Below the pieces are notes generated by a model that saw nothing but the letters and a program-made list of their open reading frames with translations, was not told the origin of the DNA and ran no database searches. DNA of 64,000 bases from CAVSRC01 sp963782045 (GTDB lineage: Bacteria; Pseudomonadota; Alphaproteobacteria; Rhizobiales; Kaistiaceae), in contig CAWAIR010000006.1 in assembly GCA_963782045.1 (NCBI GenBank), positions 248,001-312,000 on the forward strand. The letters run 5' to 3'. Positions 26,079-38,417 of the stretch are shown here, piece by piece; the first letter of the stretch is position 1; each line of letters opens with the position of its first letter. The translations under genes were made by a program, and so were the position numbers.

Positions 26079-26498
26079 GTCCGTCCTCTATATCGTACGT
26101 TAGTCTTACGTCTGTCTTACGCCTATCTTACGTAACGATTTGAAAGGTGGGAAGGGGGGCAGTTCGATTCAAGAAAAATCGGACAGCAGGTGTCCGATTT
26201 GCCCGCATGCGTTGCGGCAGGGACGCAGGAATGGCGGGAAACGGCCTTTCGCCTGTGACCTGTTTGCACGCCGCCGCCGTTGTGCACCACCGGCGGCAAG
26301 AGAGAGACGGAACGGCCCGCCCCGCCTAGAGCGCTTCTTGGTCAGATAGAAGCAGTTCCGTTTCTCGACCGGGGAGGCGATCCGGCGTCGAGACCGGCGA
26401 AGGGCGATGCCGGGCATCGGTCGAGCCGGGATCGGCGTTGGGCGCGCGCCGGTCGGAAACCCGAAGGGACGGGCGATTCTATCTGATCAAGATACGCT
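26079..26498. other. Gene-free region with tandem array and inverted-repeat element
   Basis: No credible gene in 420 bases. The left end holds the 11-bp array (26092-26135) and probably the DUF2852 promoter. The right end is occupied by the inverted-repeat element (26327-26501). In between (26136-26326) I see only short non-coding ORFs. Confidence 0.6.
26092..26135. repeat. Four tandem 11-bp units upstream of DUF2852
   Basis: Four abutting 11-base units: ATCGTACGTTA, GTCTTACGTCT, GTCTTACGCCT and ATCTTACGTAA. The core is (A/G)TCTTACG and the period is about one helical turn. The array starts 14 bases upstream of the DUF2852 start codon. It looks like an iterated protein-binding site. Confidence 0.7.
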
Positions 26499-26501
26499 CT
26501 A
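26327..26501. mobile_element. Inverted-repeat (MITE/RIME-like) element, non-coding
   Basis: Two 25-base terminal inverted repeats, 26327-26351 (TAGAGCGCTTCTTGGTCAG...) and 26477-26501, match at 22 of 25 positions. The 125 bases between them code for nothing. Partial symmetry continues inward. TAGAGCG termini with a TGATC-like core resemble short palindromic elements of rhizobial genomes. The right end overlaps the stop codon of the SDR remnant. No target-site duplication is obvious. Confidence 0.6.
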
Positions 26502-26956
26502 GATGGCGACGCCGCCGCTGACTTCGATGCGTTGCGCATTTACCCATCGGTTGTCGTCCGACAGCAACGCGGCGATCATCGGCCCGAGGTCTTCGGGACC
26601 GCCGACCCGGCCCAATGCCGTGTTGTCGGCGATCCGCTGGTTGAGGACCGGGTTGTCGCGCACCACGCCGCATTGAAATCGGTGGCGACGGGGCCGGGCG
26701 CAACGACATTGACGGTGATCCGGCGCGGACCCAGCTCCACGGCCATGTGCCGTGACAACACTTCGACCGCCCCCTTCATCGAGGCGTAGGCCGCCCCGCC
26801 AACGCTGGCCGTGCGGGTGCGCACCGTCGACACGTTGATGATGCGCCCGCCGTCATTGATGAGCGGCAGCAGCTTCTGCGTCAGGAAGAACACGCCCTTG
26901 AAATGAACCCTGTAGATGCTGTCGAGCTCCTCCTCGGTGGCCTGTTAAATCGGCAT
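26499..26956 (-). pseudogene. Truncated SDR oxidoreductase
   Basis: The C-terminal half of a classical short-chain dehydrogenase: ATEEELDSIYRVHFKGVFFLTQK, GGRIINVSTVRTRT, the catalytic YASMK and VNVVAPGPVATDFN. After one missing base near 26675 it reads GGVVRDNPVLNQR, ALGRVGGPEDLG and ends RIEVSGGVAI. The N-terminal cofactor domain (TGxxxGIG) is absent, with a TAA at 26945-26947 just before the homology begins. The gene is decayed at its 5' end. Its stop codon TAG (26499-26501) lies inside the terminal repeat of the adjacent inverted-repeat element. Confidence 0.8.
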
Positions 26957-27147
26957 GTTGCGGCAAGAATTCCTCCGTACTTCTGACGGGGTTCGATGCG
27001 CGTTTCGGCGCCCGAATCCTGTGCAAAGGGCGGGATTAGGGATGTCCGGTGGCATCGGGACAGTGGCCTGTCGACAGCGGCACGCCACACGGGACGCGAG
27101 TCCGGCGCCAGGCGCCCGCAACTCCTGATTCCAGCGGGCTCCGACGT

Positions 27148-28527
27148 TTACGAATCAGAAACCTTATGTTTCCGCGGTTTCCTTGCGCCGGCTGCAACCA
27201 TGCCGAGTCCCCGGTTGGTGGTGATTCGGCCCGGTGCAGGGGGCCCGGCGGTGCGCTCGCTTTTTGCCGCATTGCCATTGGCCCCGCGCGGTTGGCTGCC
27301 GCTGCCGTGCGTGGCTATGAATTGAGCAACGCGCGGCGCGATCTCGGCGCGGAAGCGCGAGCCGTTGAACACGCCGTAGTGGCCGACGCCCAGTTGCAGG
27401 TGGTGGGCGCGCTTTCCGGCCGCGAGGTTGACCACGAGATCGTGGGCGGCCTTGGTCTGGCCGACGCCCGATATATCGTCGTGTTCGCCCTCCACGGTCA
27501 GCAAGGCAACCCGGGTGATCGCCGCCGGTTCCACCGGCTCGCCGCGATGGGTCATCTCACCCAGCGGCAAAGCATGACGCAGGAACACGGTGTCGACCGT
27601 CTGCAGATAGAACTCGGCGGTCAGGTCCATCACCGCCAGGTACTCGTCATAGAAGGCACGGTGCTTCTCGGCCGAATCGCCGTCCCCCCTGATCAGGTGC
27701 TGGTAAAAATCTCGATGGGCGTCGAGGTGGCGGTCGAAGTTCATCGACAGGAAGCCGGAGATCTGCAGGAAGCCCGGATAGACCGCGCGCATGAAGCCCG
27801 GATGCGGGAAGGGCACCTGCATGATGACGTTCTGCCGGAACCAGTCGAGATCGTGGGTGTTGGCGAGCGTGTTGACCGCCGTCGGGTTGAGGCGGGTGTC
27901 GATCGGCCCGCCCATCAGCGTCATCGAGGCCGGCAAGGCGGGGTCGTTCGCCGCCTCCATCAGCGCTGCCGCCGCCAGCACCGGGACCGAGGGCTGGCAC
28001 ACCGCCATGACATGGATGCCGGGGCCGAGGTGATGGTGGAGCGCGATGAGATAATCGATATAATCGTCGAGATCGAAGGGGCCGTCGGCGAGCGGCACCA
28101 TGCGGGCGTCGGCCCAGTCGGTGATGAAGACGTCGTGGCCGGGGAGCATGGTGGCCACCGTGCCGCGGAGCAGCGTGGCGTAGTGGCCCGACATCGGGGC
28201 GACGATGAGGAGCTTGGGCTGCGGCGCCGCGCCCTTGGGCAGCGCCTTGTCGAAATGGATGAGCCGGCAGAACGGCCGCTCCCAGACGACGCGCTCGGCG
28301 ACCGGTACGTTGACGCCGGCCAGGCGTGTACGGGCGATGCCGAATTCCGGCTTGCCGTAGCGCCGCGTGGTGCGCTCGAACAGCTCGGCCGCCGCCGCCA
28401 TGTTGCGTCCGAAGGGCGTTCCGGCCAGCGGATTCAACGGGTTCTTGAAATAGAGCCGGGTGGCATCGGCGACCGCCCGGAACGGCCCGAGAGCGGCGTG
28501 GTTCAGTTCGTAGAGCTGGTAGTACAA
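27148..28527 (-). CDS. phaZ: Intracellular polyhydroxyalkanoate depolymerase
   Basis: A 459-residue enzyme that mobilises PHA/PHB granules. It has the PhaZ-type Cys nucleophile in HVMAVCQPSVPV (Cys177), the acid in LLTVEGEHDDIS and the His in QLGVGHYGVFNGSRF. The start is TTG 28527 (MYYQLYELNHAALGPFRA), with GGAGG nine bases upstream, and the N terminus matches the family. The C-terminal 45 residues, basic and Pro/Gly-rich, extend past the usual end after FIA and look unstructured. The enzyme acts in the cytosol on granule surfaces. Confidence 0.9.
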   Translation of the reverse strand: MYYQLYELNHAALGPFRAVADATRLYFKNPLNPLAGTPFGRNMAAAAELFERTTRRYGKPEFGIARTRLAGVNVPVAERVVWERPFCRLIHFDKALPKGAAPQPKLLIVAPMSGHYATLLRGTVATMLPGHDVFITDWADARMVPLADGPFDLDDYIDYLIALHHHLGPGIHVMAVCQPSVPVLAAAALMEAANDPALPASMTLMGGPIDTRLNPTAVNTLANTHDLDWFRQNVIMQVPFPHPGFMRAVYPGFLQISGFLSMNFDRHLDAHRDFYQHLIRGDGDSAEKHRAFYDEYLAVMDLTAEFYLQTVDTVFLRHALPLGEMTHRGEPVEPAAITRVALLTVEGEHDDISGVGQTKAAHDLVVNLAAGKRAHHLQLGVGHYGVFNGSRFRAEIAPRVAQFIATHGSGSQPRGANGNAAKSERTAGPPAPGRITTNRGLGMVAAGARKPRKHKVSDS

Positions 28528-28932
28528 GCTCCGCTTCCTCCGCGTGCCGCCGTCGTCCCTGCGGCTTGCTGCGCCGCAACAAGATTATGGCGCAGCGCAA
28601 GCGCGGCGCAACCCCTCATCCAGCCGCCGGAGGATTCGCCTAACACACTGATACTCTTGCCAGCTTTGCGGGCCGGACTGGCCTCCTCCACCCGGCGGAC
28701 CCGATCTGCATGATGTGGAACCATTGCGGACAGGACGCTGCGGCGCAAAACGCGGCGGAGGCGCGGCCGCGCGCGCGAAGCCCCGCTGGCCAACGTTTAC
28801 CGCTTCCTCACCACATTCTGTCAGAAGCGAAGGAGGGGGAAGCCAGAGGACCGCGCGGAGGAGAATTGCCCTCAGCGCCGCCGTGCAGGGAGCGTTCGTG
28901 TTGGCGTCGCCTGTATGGCTCAGGGACATCGT
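28528..28932. other. Gene-free region between divergent phaZ and diguanylate cyclase genes
   Basis: 405 bases with no credible gene; the open frames have poor codon use and no family features. It must hold the two divergent promoters. The AGGGA at 28922-28926, six bases before ATG 28933, decides the start of the diguanylate cyclase gene. I see no repeat or clear operator. Confidence 0.5.
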
Positions 28933-30840
28933 ATGTGGAACGCTTCCTGGCAGGGCCTGCTTCAGAACTTCGCAATTCTTGTGATCCTCGTTTCCGTCTG
29001 GACCCATGGCATGGACTGGGTCGAGGGCAGGAGGAGATGGCATCGCGAGGCACTCGGGGTGATCGTGGCCGGTGGCGGGGTGATCCTGCTGATGCTGGCA
29101 CCGTTTGAGATTCGGCCGGGCATCACCATCGACCTTCGCTACGCACTCATTGGGCTGGCCGGATTCCTTGGCAGTCCGCTGATCGGCATCGTGGCCGGCA
29201 TCGTCGCGGCGACCTTCCGGATCGTCCACACCGGCGGCGTCGGCGCCACCGCCGGCGCCCTGTCCATCGCCATTTCAACGGCGACCGGCGTCGCCGGGGG
29301 CCTTCTTCTGCGCGGCCGTCCGGCGACGGTGCGGGATCTCCTGATCTTCGCGGGCGTGGCGACGATCATCCCGCTGACGGGCTCGCTGGCGCTGTTACCA
29401 GCCGTCCCGCTGAGGATACTGGTCGACGGCGCGCCATCGCTCGTCGGCATGACATTGTTGGCGATCCTGCTGGCCGGGCTGGCGGTGATCGAGGCTGATC
29501 ACCGCCGCGAGACGGCGCGTGCCAACGTGTTCTATCGGGCCATCATCGACACCCTGCCGGAGCCGCTCAACGCCAAGGACCTGGAAGGACGCTTCCTCGC
29601 GGCCAACCCGGCAACCGCGCACCAGGTGAACGCATCAAGCGTGGCGGCGCTGATCGGCAAGACCGATTTCGACTTTCACGGCGAAGCGGTGGCGCGCGGC
29701 TTGCGCGCCGACGAGGAACGCGTGCTCGCGGCCGGCCATCCGGAGACGATAGAGCAGGTGCTCGTGCGGCCGGATGGCGCACGCGTCTGGCTATCGACGC
29801 TCAAGGCCCCGTTGCGCAACCACGCCGGCCTCATCGTCGGCCTGCTCACCCATAATCGGGACATGACCGAGCGGAAGCGACTGGAGGACCAGATCGCTCA
29901 AGGGCGGCAGCGTCTCGACGAGGCGCTTGAGCACATGGCCGACGGTCTGGCGATGTTCGACAGGAAGGCGCGCCTGATCCTGTGCAACGCGCAGTATCGC
30001 ACGATGTTTCCGCTGACCGCGGAGATGCGGTTTCCCGGCGCGCGGCTTGAGGACATCCTGCGCGCATCGGTGGAGCGCGGGGAACAGATCGACATCGCGC
30101 CCGGCGCAGTCGACGCCTGGATCCGATACACGCTCGACCACTTTACCGCGGCTGGCGAGACGGACATCCAGATGGGAGACGGTCGCTGGCTCAGGGCGCG
30201 CGTGCGCCCGACAGCCGATGGCGGCTCCCTGACGCTGATGACCGACGTTACCCAGACCAAACGCGCCGAATCGGTCCTCAACGATCTCAACCAGCGCCTG
30301 ATGAATCTCGCCAGCGAGGACGGCCTGACCGGACTGTCGAACCGGCGGGCCTTCGACGTGGCGTTGCCGCGCGCCGTGGCGCAATCGCGCCGCGACGGCA
30401 AACCTCTCAGCCTGCTGCTCATCGATGTCGACCACTTCAAGGCCTACAACGACACATTCGGACACCCGGCCGGGGACACGTGCCTGCGCACGATCGGCAA
30501 TCTCCTGCGCATGAGCCTGAAACGGCCGAGCGACGTGGCCGCGCGATACGGCGGCGAGGAGTTCGCGGCGATCCTTCCCGACACGCCCGAGGAGGGCGGC
30601 ATGCAGCTCGCCGAGACACTGCGCACGACCGTGCTGGGGCTCGGCATGCAACACCCGGGCACCAGGGCCGGCGTGCTGACGATCAGCATCGGCGTGGCGA
30701 CCATGGAGGCCGACGGCGACGGCGCCCGCCCGGAGGCGCTGACCGCCGAGGCGGACGCTGCGCTCTATGCCGCCAAGGCGGCCGGGCGCAACCGCACGGT
30801 CGCCGCCGACCGGGCGATGCGGCTGGCGGCAGCAGGTTGA
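28933..30840 (+). CDS. Diguanylate cyclase with 5TM-LYT sensor and PAS domains
   Basis: A 635-residue membrane protein. The N terminus (about residues 5-195) has five to six hydrophobic segments matching the LytS/YhcK-type 5TM receptor. Two PAS-like domains follow (about 205-320 and 335-445, the latter of the DGLAMFDRKARLILCN type). The C-terminal GGDEF domain has the active site YGGEEF and, five residues before GGEEF, an intact RxxD inhibitory site (RPSD). It should make c-di-GMP from GTP with product feedback. I chose ATG 28933 (MWNASW) over 28915 because of the well-placed AGGGA. Confidence 0.9.
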   Translation: MWNASWQGLLQNFAILVILVSVWTHGMDWVEGRRRWHREALGVIVAGGGVILLMLAPFEIRPGITIDLRYALIGLAGFLGSPLIGIVAGIVAATFRIVHTGGVGATAGALSIAISTATGVAGGLLLRGRPATVRDLLIFAGVATIIPLTGSLALLPAVPLRILVDGAPSLVGMTLLAILLAGLAVIEADHRRETARANVFYRAIIDTLPEPLNAKDLEGRFLAANPATAHQVNASSVAALIGKTDFDFHGEAVARGLRADEERVLAAGHPETIEQVLVRPDGARVWLSTLKAPLRNHAGLIVGLLTHNRDMTERKRLEDQIAQGRQRLDEALEHMADGLAMFDRKARLILCNAQYRTMFPLTAEMRFPGARLEDILRASVERGEQIDIAPGAVDAWIRYTLDHFTAAGETDIQMGDGRWLRARVRPTADGGSLTLMTDVTQTKRAESVLNDLNQRLMNLASEDGLTGLSNRRAFDVALPRAVAQSRRDGKPLSLLLIDVDHFKAYNDTFGHPAGDTCLRTIGNLLRMSLKRPSDVAARYGGEEFAAILPDTPEEGGMQLAETLRTTVLGLGMQHPGTRAGVLTISIGVATMEADGDGARPEALTAEADAALYAAKAAGRNRTVAADRAMRLAAAG

Positions 30841-30850
30841 GGAAAACGAA

Positions 30851-30881
30851 AGCGGCCGGTGCCCAAGAGGCACCGGCCGCT
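30851..30881. terminator. Perfect GC-rich hairpin between convergent diguanylate cyclase and pnp genes
   Basis: A 13-bp perfect stem AGCGGCCGGTGCC/GGCACCGGCCGCT with loop CAAGA. It sits 10 bp after the diguanylate cyclase stop and 31 bp after the pnp stop. There is no T-tract, so intrinsic termination is inferred from strength and location. Confidence 0.7.
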
Positions 30882-30912
30882 CGATGACTGCGATCGTGGA
30901 GAGAATCAACGC

Positions 30913-33060
<2,148 letters not shown>

Positions 33061-33192
33061 GGCAAATCCTTTCCTTGCGACGGACACGGCAAGGCGAGCC
33101 ATGGGCAAGACGGCAAGACGCTCTCTCGCGAATTAGGAAGAGAAAGCGGCTGGCGATCCTGCCATGGCTCTTTTTGCCTGTCCGTCCGGTCC

Positions 33193-33215
33193 CGCGGCGG
33201 CCCCATGCCGCCGCG
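33193..33215 (-). promoter_or_regulatory. Hairpin in the rpsO-pnp intergenic region
   Basis: A perfect 9-bp stem CGCGGCGGC/GCCGCCGCG with a 5-base loop, in the 229-base gap between rpsO and pnp, which otherwise holds no gene. There is no T-run on the minus strand. By analogy with E. coli, where RNase III cuts a hairpin between these genes in pnp autoregulation, it may be an RNA-processing site. Confidence 0.4.
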
Positions 33216-33289
33216 CCTTCAGCCGGCCTGTTCCTGAAGCGAAATCTTCCGGTCAGGCGAGGCCAAAGCGCCCCGCCGCCGAAATCGCG

Positions 33290-33559
33290 TCAGCGCCTCA
33301 GGCCGAGGCGTTCGATGAGCGTCTGATAACGCTGCTCGTCGGACTTCCGCAGGTAGTCGAGAAGACTGCGACGAGTGCTCACCATCTTGAGCAGGCCGCG
33401 GCGGGAATGATTGTCCTTGCCGTGACCCTTGAAGTGCTCGGTGAGATTGGCGATCCGCTCGGAGAGGATCGCGACCTGGACCTCCGGCGAGCCAGTATCG
33501 TTGGCGCCGGTGGCGTATTCCTTGATGAGCGCTTGCTTGCGCTCAGGCGTAATCGACAT
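33290..33559 (-). CDS. rpsO: 30S ribosomal protein S15
   Basis: An 89-residue protein with the full S15 signature (TGSPEVQVAILSERIANLTEHFK; KDNHSRRGLLKMVSTRRSLLDYL). It is a primary 16S rRNA binder at the central-domain three-way junction. It starts at ATG 33559. It lies downstream of truB and upstream of pnp, the conserved order. The 207-base gap between truB and rpsO is relatively AT-rich (TTGAATTATCAGTTATTTAACC near 33745) and probably carries a separate rpsO promoter. Confidence 0.97.
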   Translation of the reverse strand: MSITPERKQALIKEYATGANDTGSPEVQVAILSERIANLTEHFKGHGKDNHSRRGLLKMVSTRRSLLDYLRKSDEQRYQTLIERLGLRR

Positions 33560-33766
33560 CGGGTTCCTTTGTACGTTCGGGGTTCAAATCACACCGATTG
33601 CCTGCGGCCAGGGCCGGGATGTCGTCCAGCACGGTCGGGAATCGGAAAGCCTCGCCGGTGGAATGGTTCCCGCCAGCCAAGCGCGGCGGACTATGGAGGA
33701 AAGGGCGGCAGATTGCCAGCGAAAAGGCGATGGTCACAAAAGCTTGAATTATCAGTTATTTAACCA

Positions 33767-34687
33767 TCAGTCCGGGCGGAACACGCGGGTCGGGTGGAAC
33801 TGGCCCTCCGAAATTTCGCCAAGGGCGATCGCCCGGCCGGCATGGCTGGCAAAAGCCGCAGGGGCAGCGAGCGGCGCCCGGCTGCCGCGCAGCAGGACCG
33901 ACTGGCCGCGGCCGATGCGGGCGGCATCGTTCGGGCCCATCGCGATTTCAGGCAGTTCCGAAAGCGCCACGGCGACCGGCATGAGGAAGCGGTCGAGGGC
34001 CATGGCGTCGCCGGCCTCGCGGGCGGCGATGAGTTCATCGAGGGTGACGGAATTGTCGGCGTCAAAGGGGCCAACCACCATACGGCGGAGCGCCACGACG
34101 TGGCCGCGGCAGCCAAGTTCGCGGCCGAGATCGCGGGCAAGCGCGCGCACATAGGTGCCCTTGCCGCACTCGGTGTCAAACATCGCGTGGTCGCGATCCG
34201 GCGTCTCGACCAGGGCCAGGCGGTGGATGGTGACCGGGCGCTCCTCCAGAACCACGGTCTCACCCTCGCGGGCGAGGTCATAGGCGCGCTGGCCGGCGAT
34301 CTTGATGGCCGAATAGACCGGCGGACGCTGCATGATCTCGCCGGTGAAACCGGGGAGCCGGGCACGGATCGCTTCCGCATCGGGGCGCGCGTCGCTGGTC
34401 GCGGTCACGTTGCCGTCGGCATCGTCGCTGTCGGTCTCGACGCCCCAGCGCACGGTGAAGCGGTAGACCTTGCGGCCGTCCTGGACGAAGGGGACGGTAC
34501 GGGTGGCGTCGCCGAGCGCGATCGGCAGCACGCCGGAGGCGAGCGGGTCGAGGGTGCCGGCATGGCCGACCTTGGCGGCGCCGAACAGGCGCTTGATCGA
34601 GCCCACCGCACCGGTCGAGGTGAGGCCCACCGCCTTGTCGAGGCTGAGCCAGCCGGAGACCTCGCGGCCCTTGCGTTTGCGGGACAT
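33767..34687 (-). CDS. truB: tRNA pseudouridine-55 synthase
   Basis: A 306-residue enzyme that makes pseudouridine 55 in the T-loop of elongator tRNAs. The catalytic Asp47 is in GHAGTLDPLASGVLP; the family segments WLSLDKAVGLTS, YSAIKIAGQRAYDLAR and GTYVRALARDLG are present. The C-terminal PUA-like tail follows. It starts at ATG 34687 (MSRKRKGREV), two bases after the rbfA stop, so the genes are tightly linked. A longer frame upstream merely reads across rbfA. Confidence 0.96.
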   Translation of the reverse strand: MSRKRKGREVSGWLSLDKAVGLTSTGAVGSIKRLFGAAKVGHAGTLDPLASGVLPIALGDATRTVPFVQDGRKVYRFTVRWGVETDSDDADGNVTATSDARPDAEAIRARLPGFTGEIMQRPPVYSAIKIAGQRAYDLAREGETVVLEERPVTIHRLALVETPDRDHAMFDTECGKGTYVRALARDLGRELGCRGHVVALRRMVVGPFDADNSVTLDELIAAREAGDAMALDRFLMPVAVALSELPEIAMGPNDAARIGRGQSVLLRGSRAPLAAPAAFASHAGRAIALGEISEGQFHPTRVFRPD

Positions 34688-34689
34688 GG

Positions 34690-35085
34690 CTACTCGTCCC
34701 CGTCGAGATCGCGTTTCACTTCGGGCGAGCGCAGCAGTGCGTCGATGTGTTCGCCCTCGTCGAAGGACTGGTCGAGACGGAAGCGCAGCTCGGGGGTGTA
34801 GCGCAGCACGACACGATGGCCGACCTCGCCGCGCAGGAACTTCCTGTGGCGATCGAGGGTGGCGACCAGGGTGTCGGCCCCCTTGCCGCCGAGCGGCATC
34901 ACGAAGACGGTGGCGAGTTTCAGGTCCGGCGTCATGCGGACCTCGGGCACGGTGACCACCATGCCCTCCAAGTCGGGATCGTGGACCGCACCCTCCTGGA
35001 AGACCTCCGCCAGCGCATGGCGGACGAGTTCGCCGACGCGGAGCTGGCGCTGGGAGGGCGCACGGGCGGAGGCGTGTTTCGCCAT
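34690..35085 (-). CDS. rbfA: Ribosome-binding factor A
   Basis: A 131-residue KH-fold protein needed for late 16S rRNA processing and cold growth. RQLRVGELVRHALAEVFQEG, VRMTPDLKLATVFVMPLGG and LRYTPELRFRLDQSFDEGEHID are characteristic. It starts at ATG 35085 (MAKHASARAPS); the ATG 12 bases upstream is less typical. It lies between infB and truB with very short gaps. Confidence 0.95.
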   Translation of the reverse strand: MAKHASARAPSQRQLRVGELVRHALAEVFQEGAVHDPDLEGMVVTVPEVRMTPDLKLATVFVMPLGGKGADTLVATLDRHRKFLRGEVGHRVVLRYTPELRFRLDQSFDEGEHIDALLRSPEVKRDLDGDE

Positions 35086-35112
35086 TGAGACCGGCACTGC
35101 CGCGCGCCGCCC

Positions 35113-37719
<2,607 letters not shown>

Positions 37720-37725
37720 ACGTTC

Positions 37726-38394
37726 CTATCGTCCTGCACGCAGGGTACTGGGGTCATCAAGGGCGTCGATTTGCCGGCCGCCGGCGCCGTGCGCAGCCCG
37801 GTTACCACGAAACCGGTCAAGATCGCGAATCCGTGCCAGCAGATTGGTGCTCGCCGGCCCAGCAAGCAGCGCAGCATGTATCACATTTGTTCGGCCAAAA
37901 GCCAAATCCAAATCCTCGCCAGTCAATGACCGGACGATCGGCAGGCCGCCTTCGCCGAAGCGCCGGCGGGCGGCGGAATCGAGCTTTGCCGCGCCGTCTA
38001 CGGCTGCTTCCGCAGCGTGAATCAGGCCGACGACGGGGTCGCGCGCCAGCGCCGCCTCGACCTTGGCGTAGCCGGTGACCACCGTCCCGGCCTTGCGGGT
38101 GAGCGACAGGGCGCCGCGCGCGGCATCGACCAGAAGCCGCTCGACCCGCTCGACCAACCCCGGCTCGACCTTGGCCGGGCCGTCGAAGGCGCGGGAAAGC
38201 AGGCCCTTGCGCTCGGCCCTTGCGACATGCTCGGCGTCGGCGGTGACCCAGACGCCGCGGCCGGGAAGGCGGCGGCGGAGATCGGGAACCACGGTGCCGT
38301 CCGGCGCCACGACAAAGCGAACCAGATCCTCAACCGGCAGGGTCTGCCGGGTGACGACGCAGGTCCGTTCGGTTGGCGCTTTGCGTTCCGACAC
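37726..38394 (-). CDS. YlxR-family RNA-binding protein fused to an L7Ae-like domain
   Basis: A 222-residue protein. The N-terminal YlxR (DUF448) domain shows RTCVVTRQTLPVEDLVRFVVAPDG and GRGVWVTADAEHVARA. The C-terminal half is an L7Ae/L30e/S12e-like RNA-binding domain (ALSLTRKAGTVVTGYAKVEAAL; VGLIHAAEAAVDGAAKL). This fusion is common in Alphaproteobacteria. It sits in its conserved place between nusA and infB, six bases upstream of infB, and probably binds RNA of the transcription or translation machinery. Confidence 0.9.
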   Translation of the reverse strand: MSERKAPTERTCVVTRQTLPVEDLVRFVVAPDGTVVPDLRRRLPGRGVWVTADAEHVARAERKGLLSRAFDGPAKVEPGLVERVERLLVDAARGALSLTRKAGTVVTGYAKVEAALARDPVVGLIHAAEAAVDGAAKLDSAARRRFGEGGLPIVRSLTGEDLDLAFGRTNVIHAALLAGPASTNLLARIRDLDRFRGNRAAHGAGGRQIDALDDPSTLRAGR

Positions 38395-38417
38395 CGGGAT
38401 CTCCCATCACTTGCGGC

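Noticed and set aside
26140..26486. Small ORFs of about 70 codons downstream of the tandem array
   Set aside because: They overlap the inverted-repeat element and lack codon bias, a good ribosome-binding site or any recognisable sequence.
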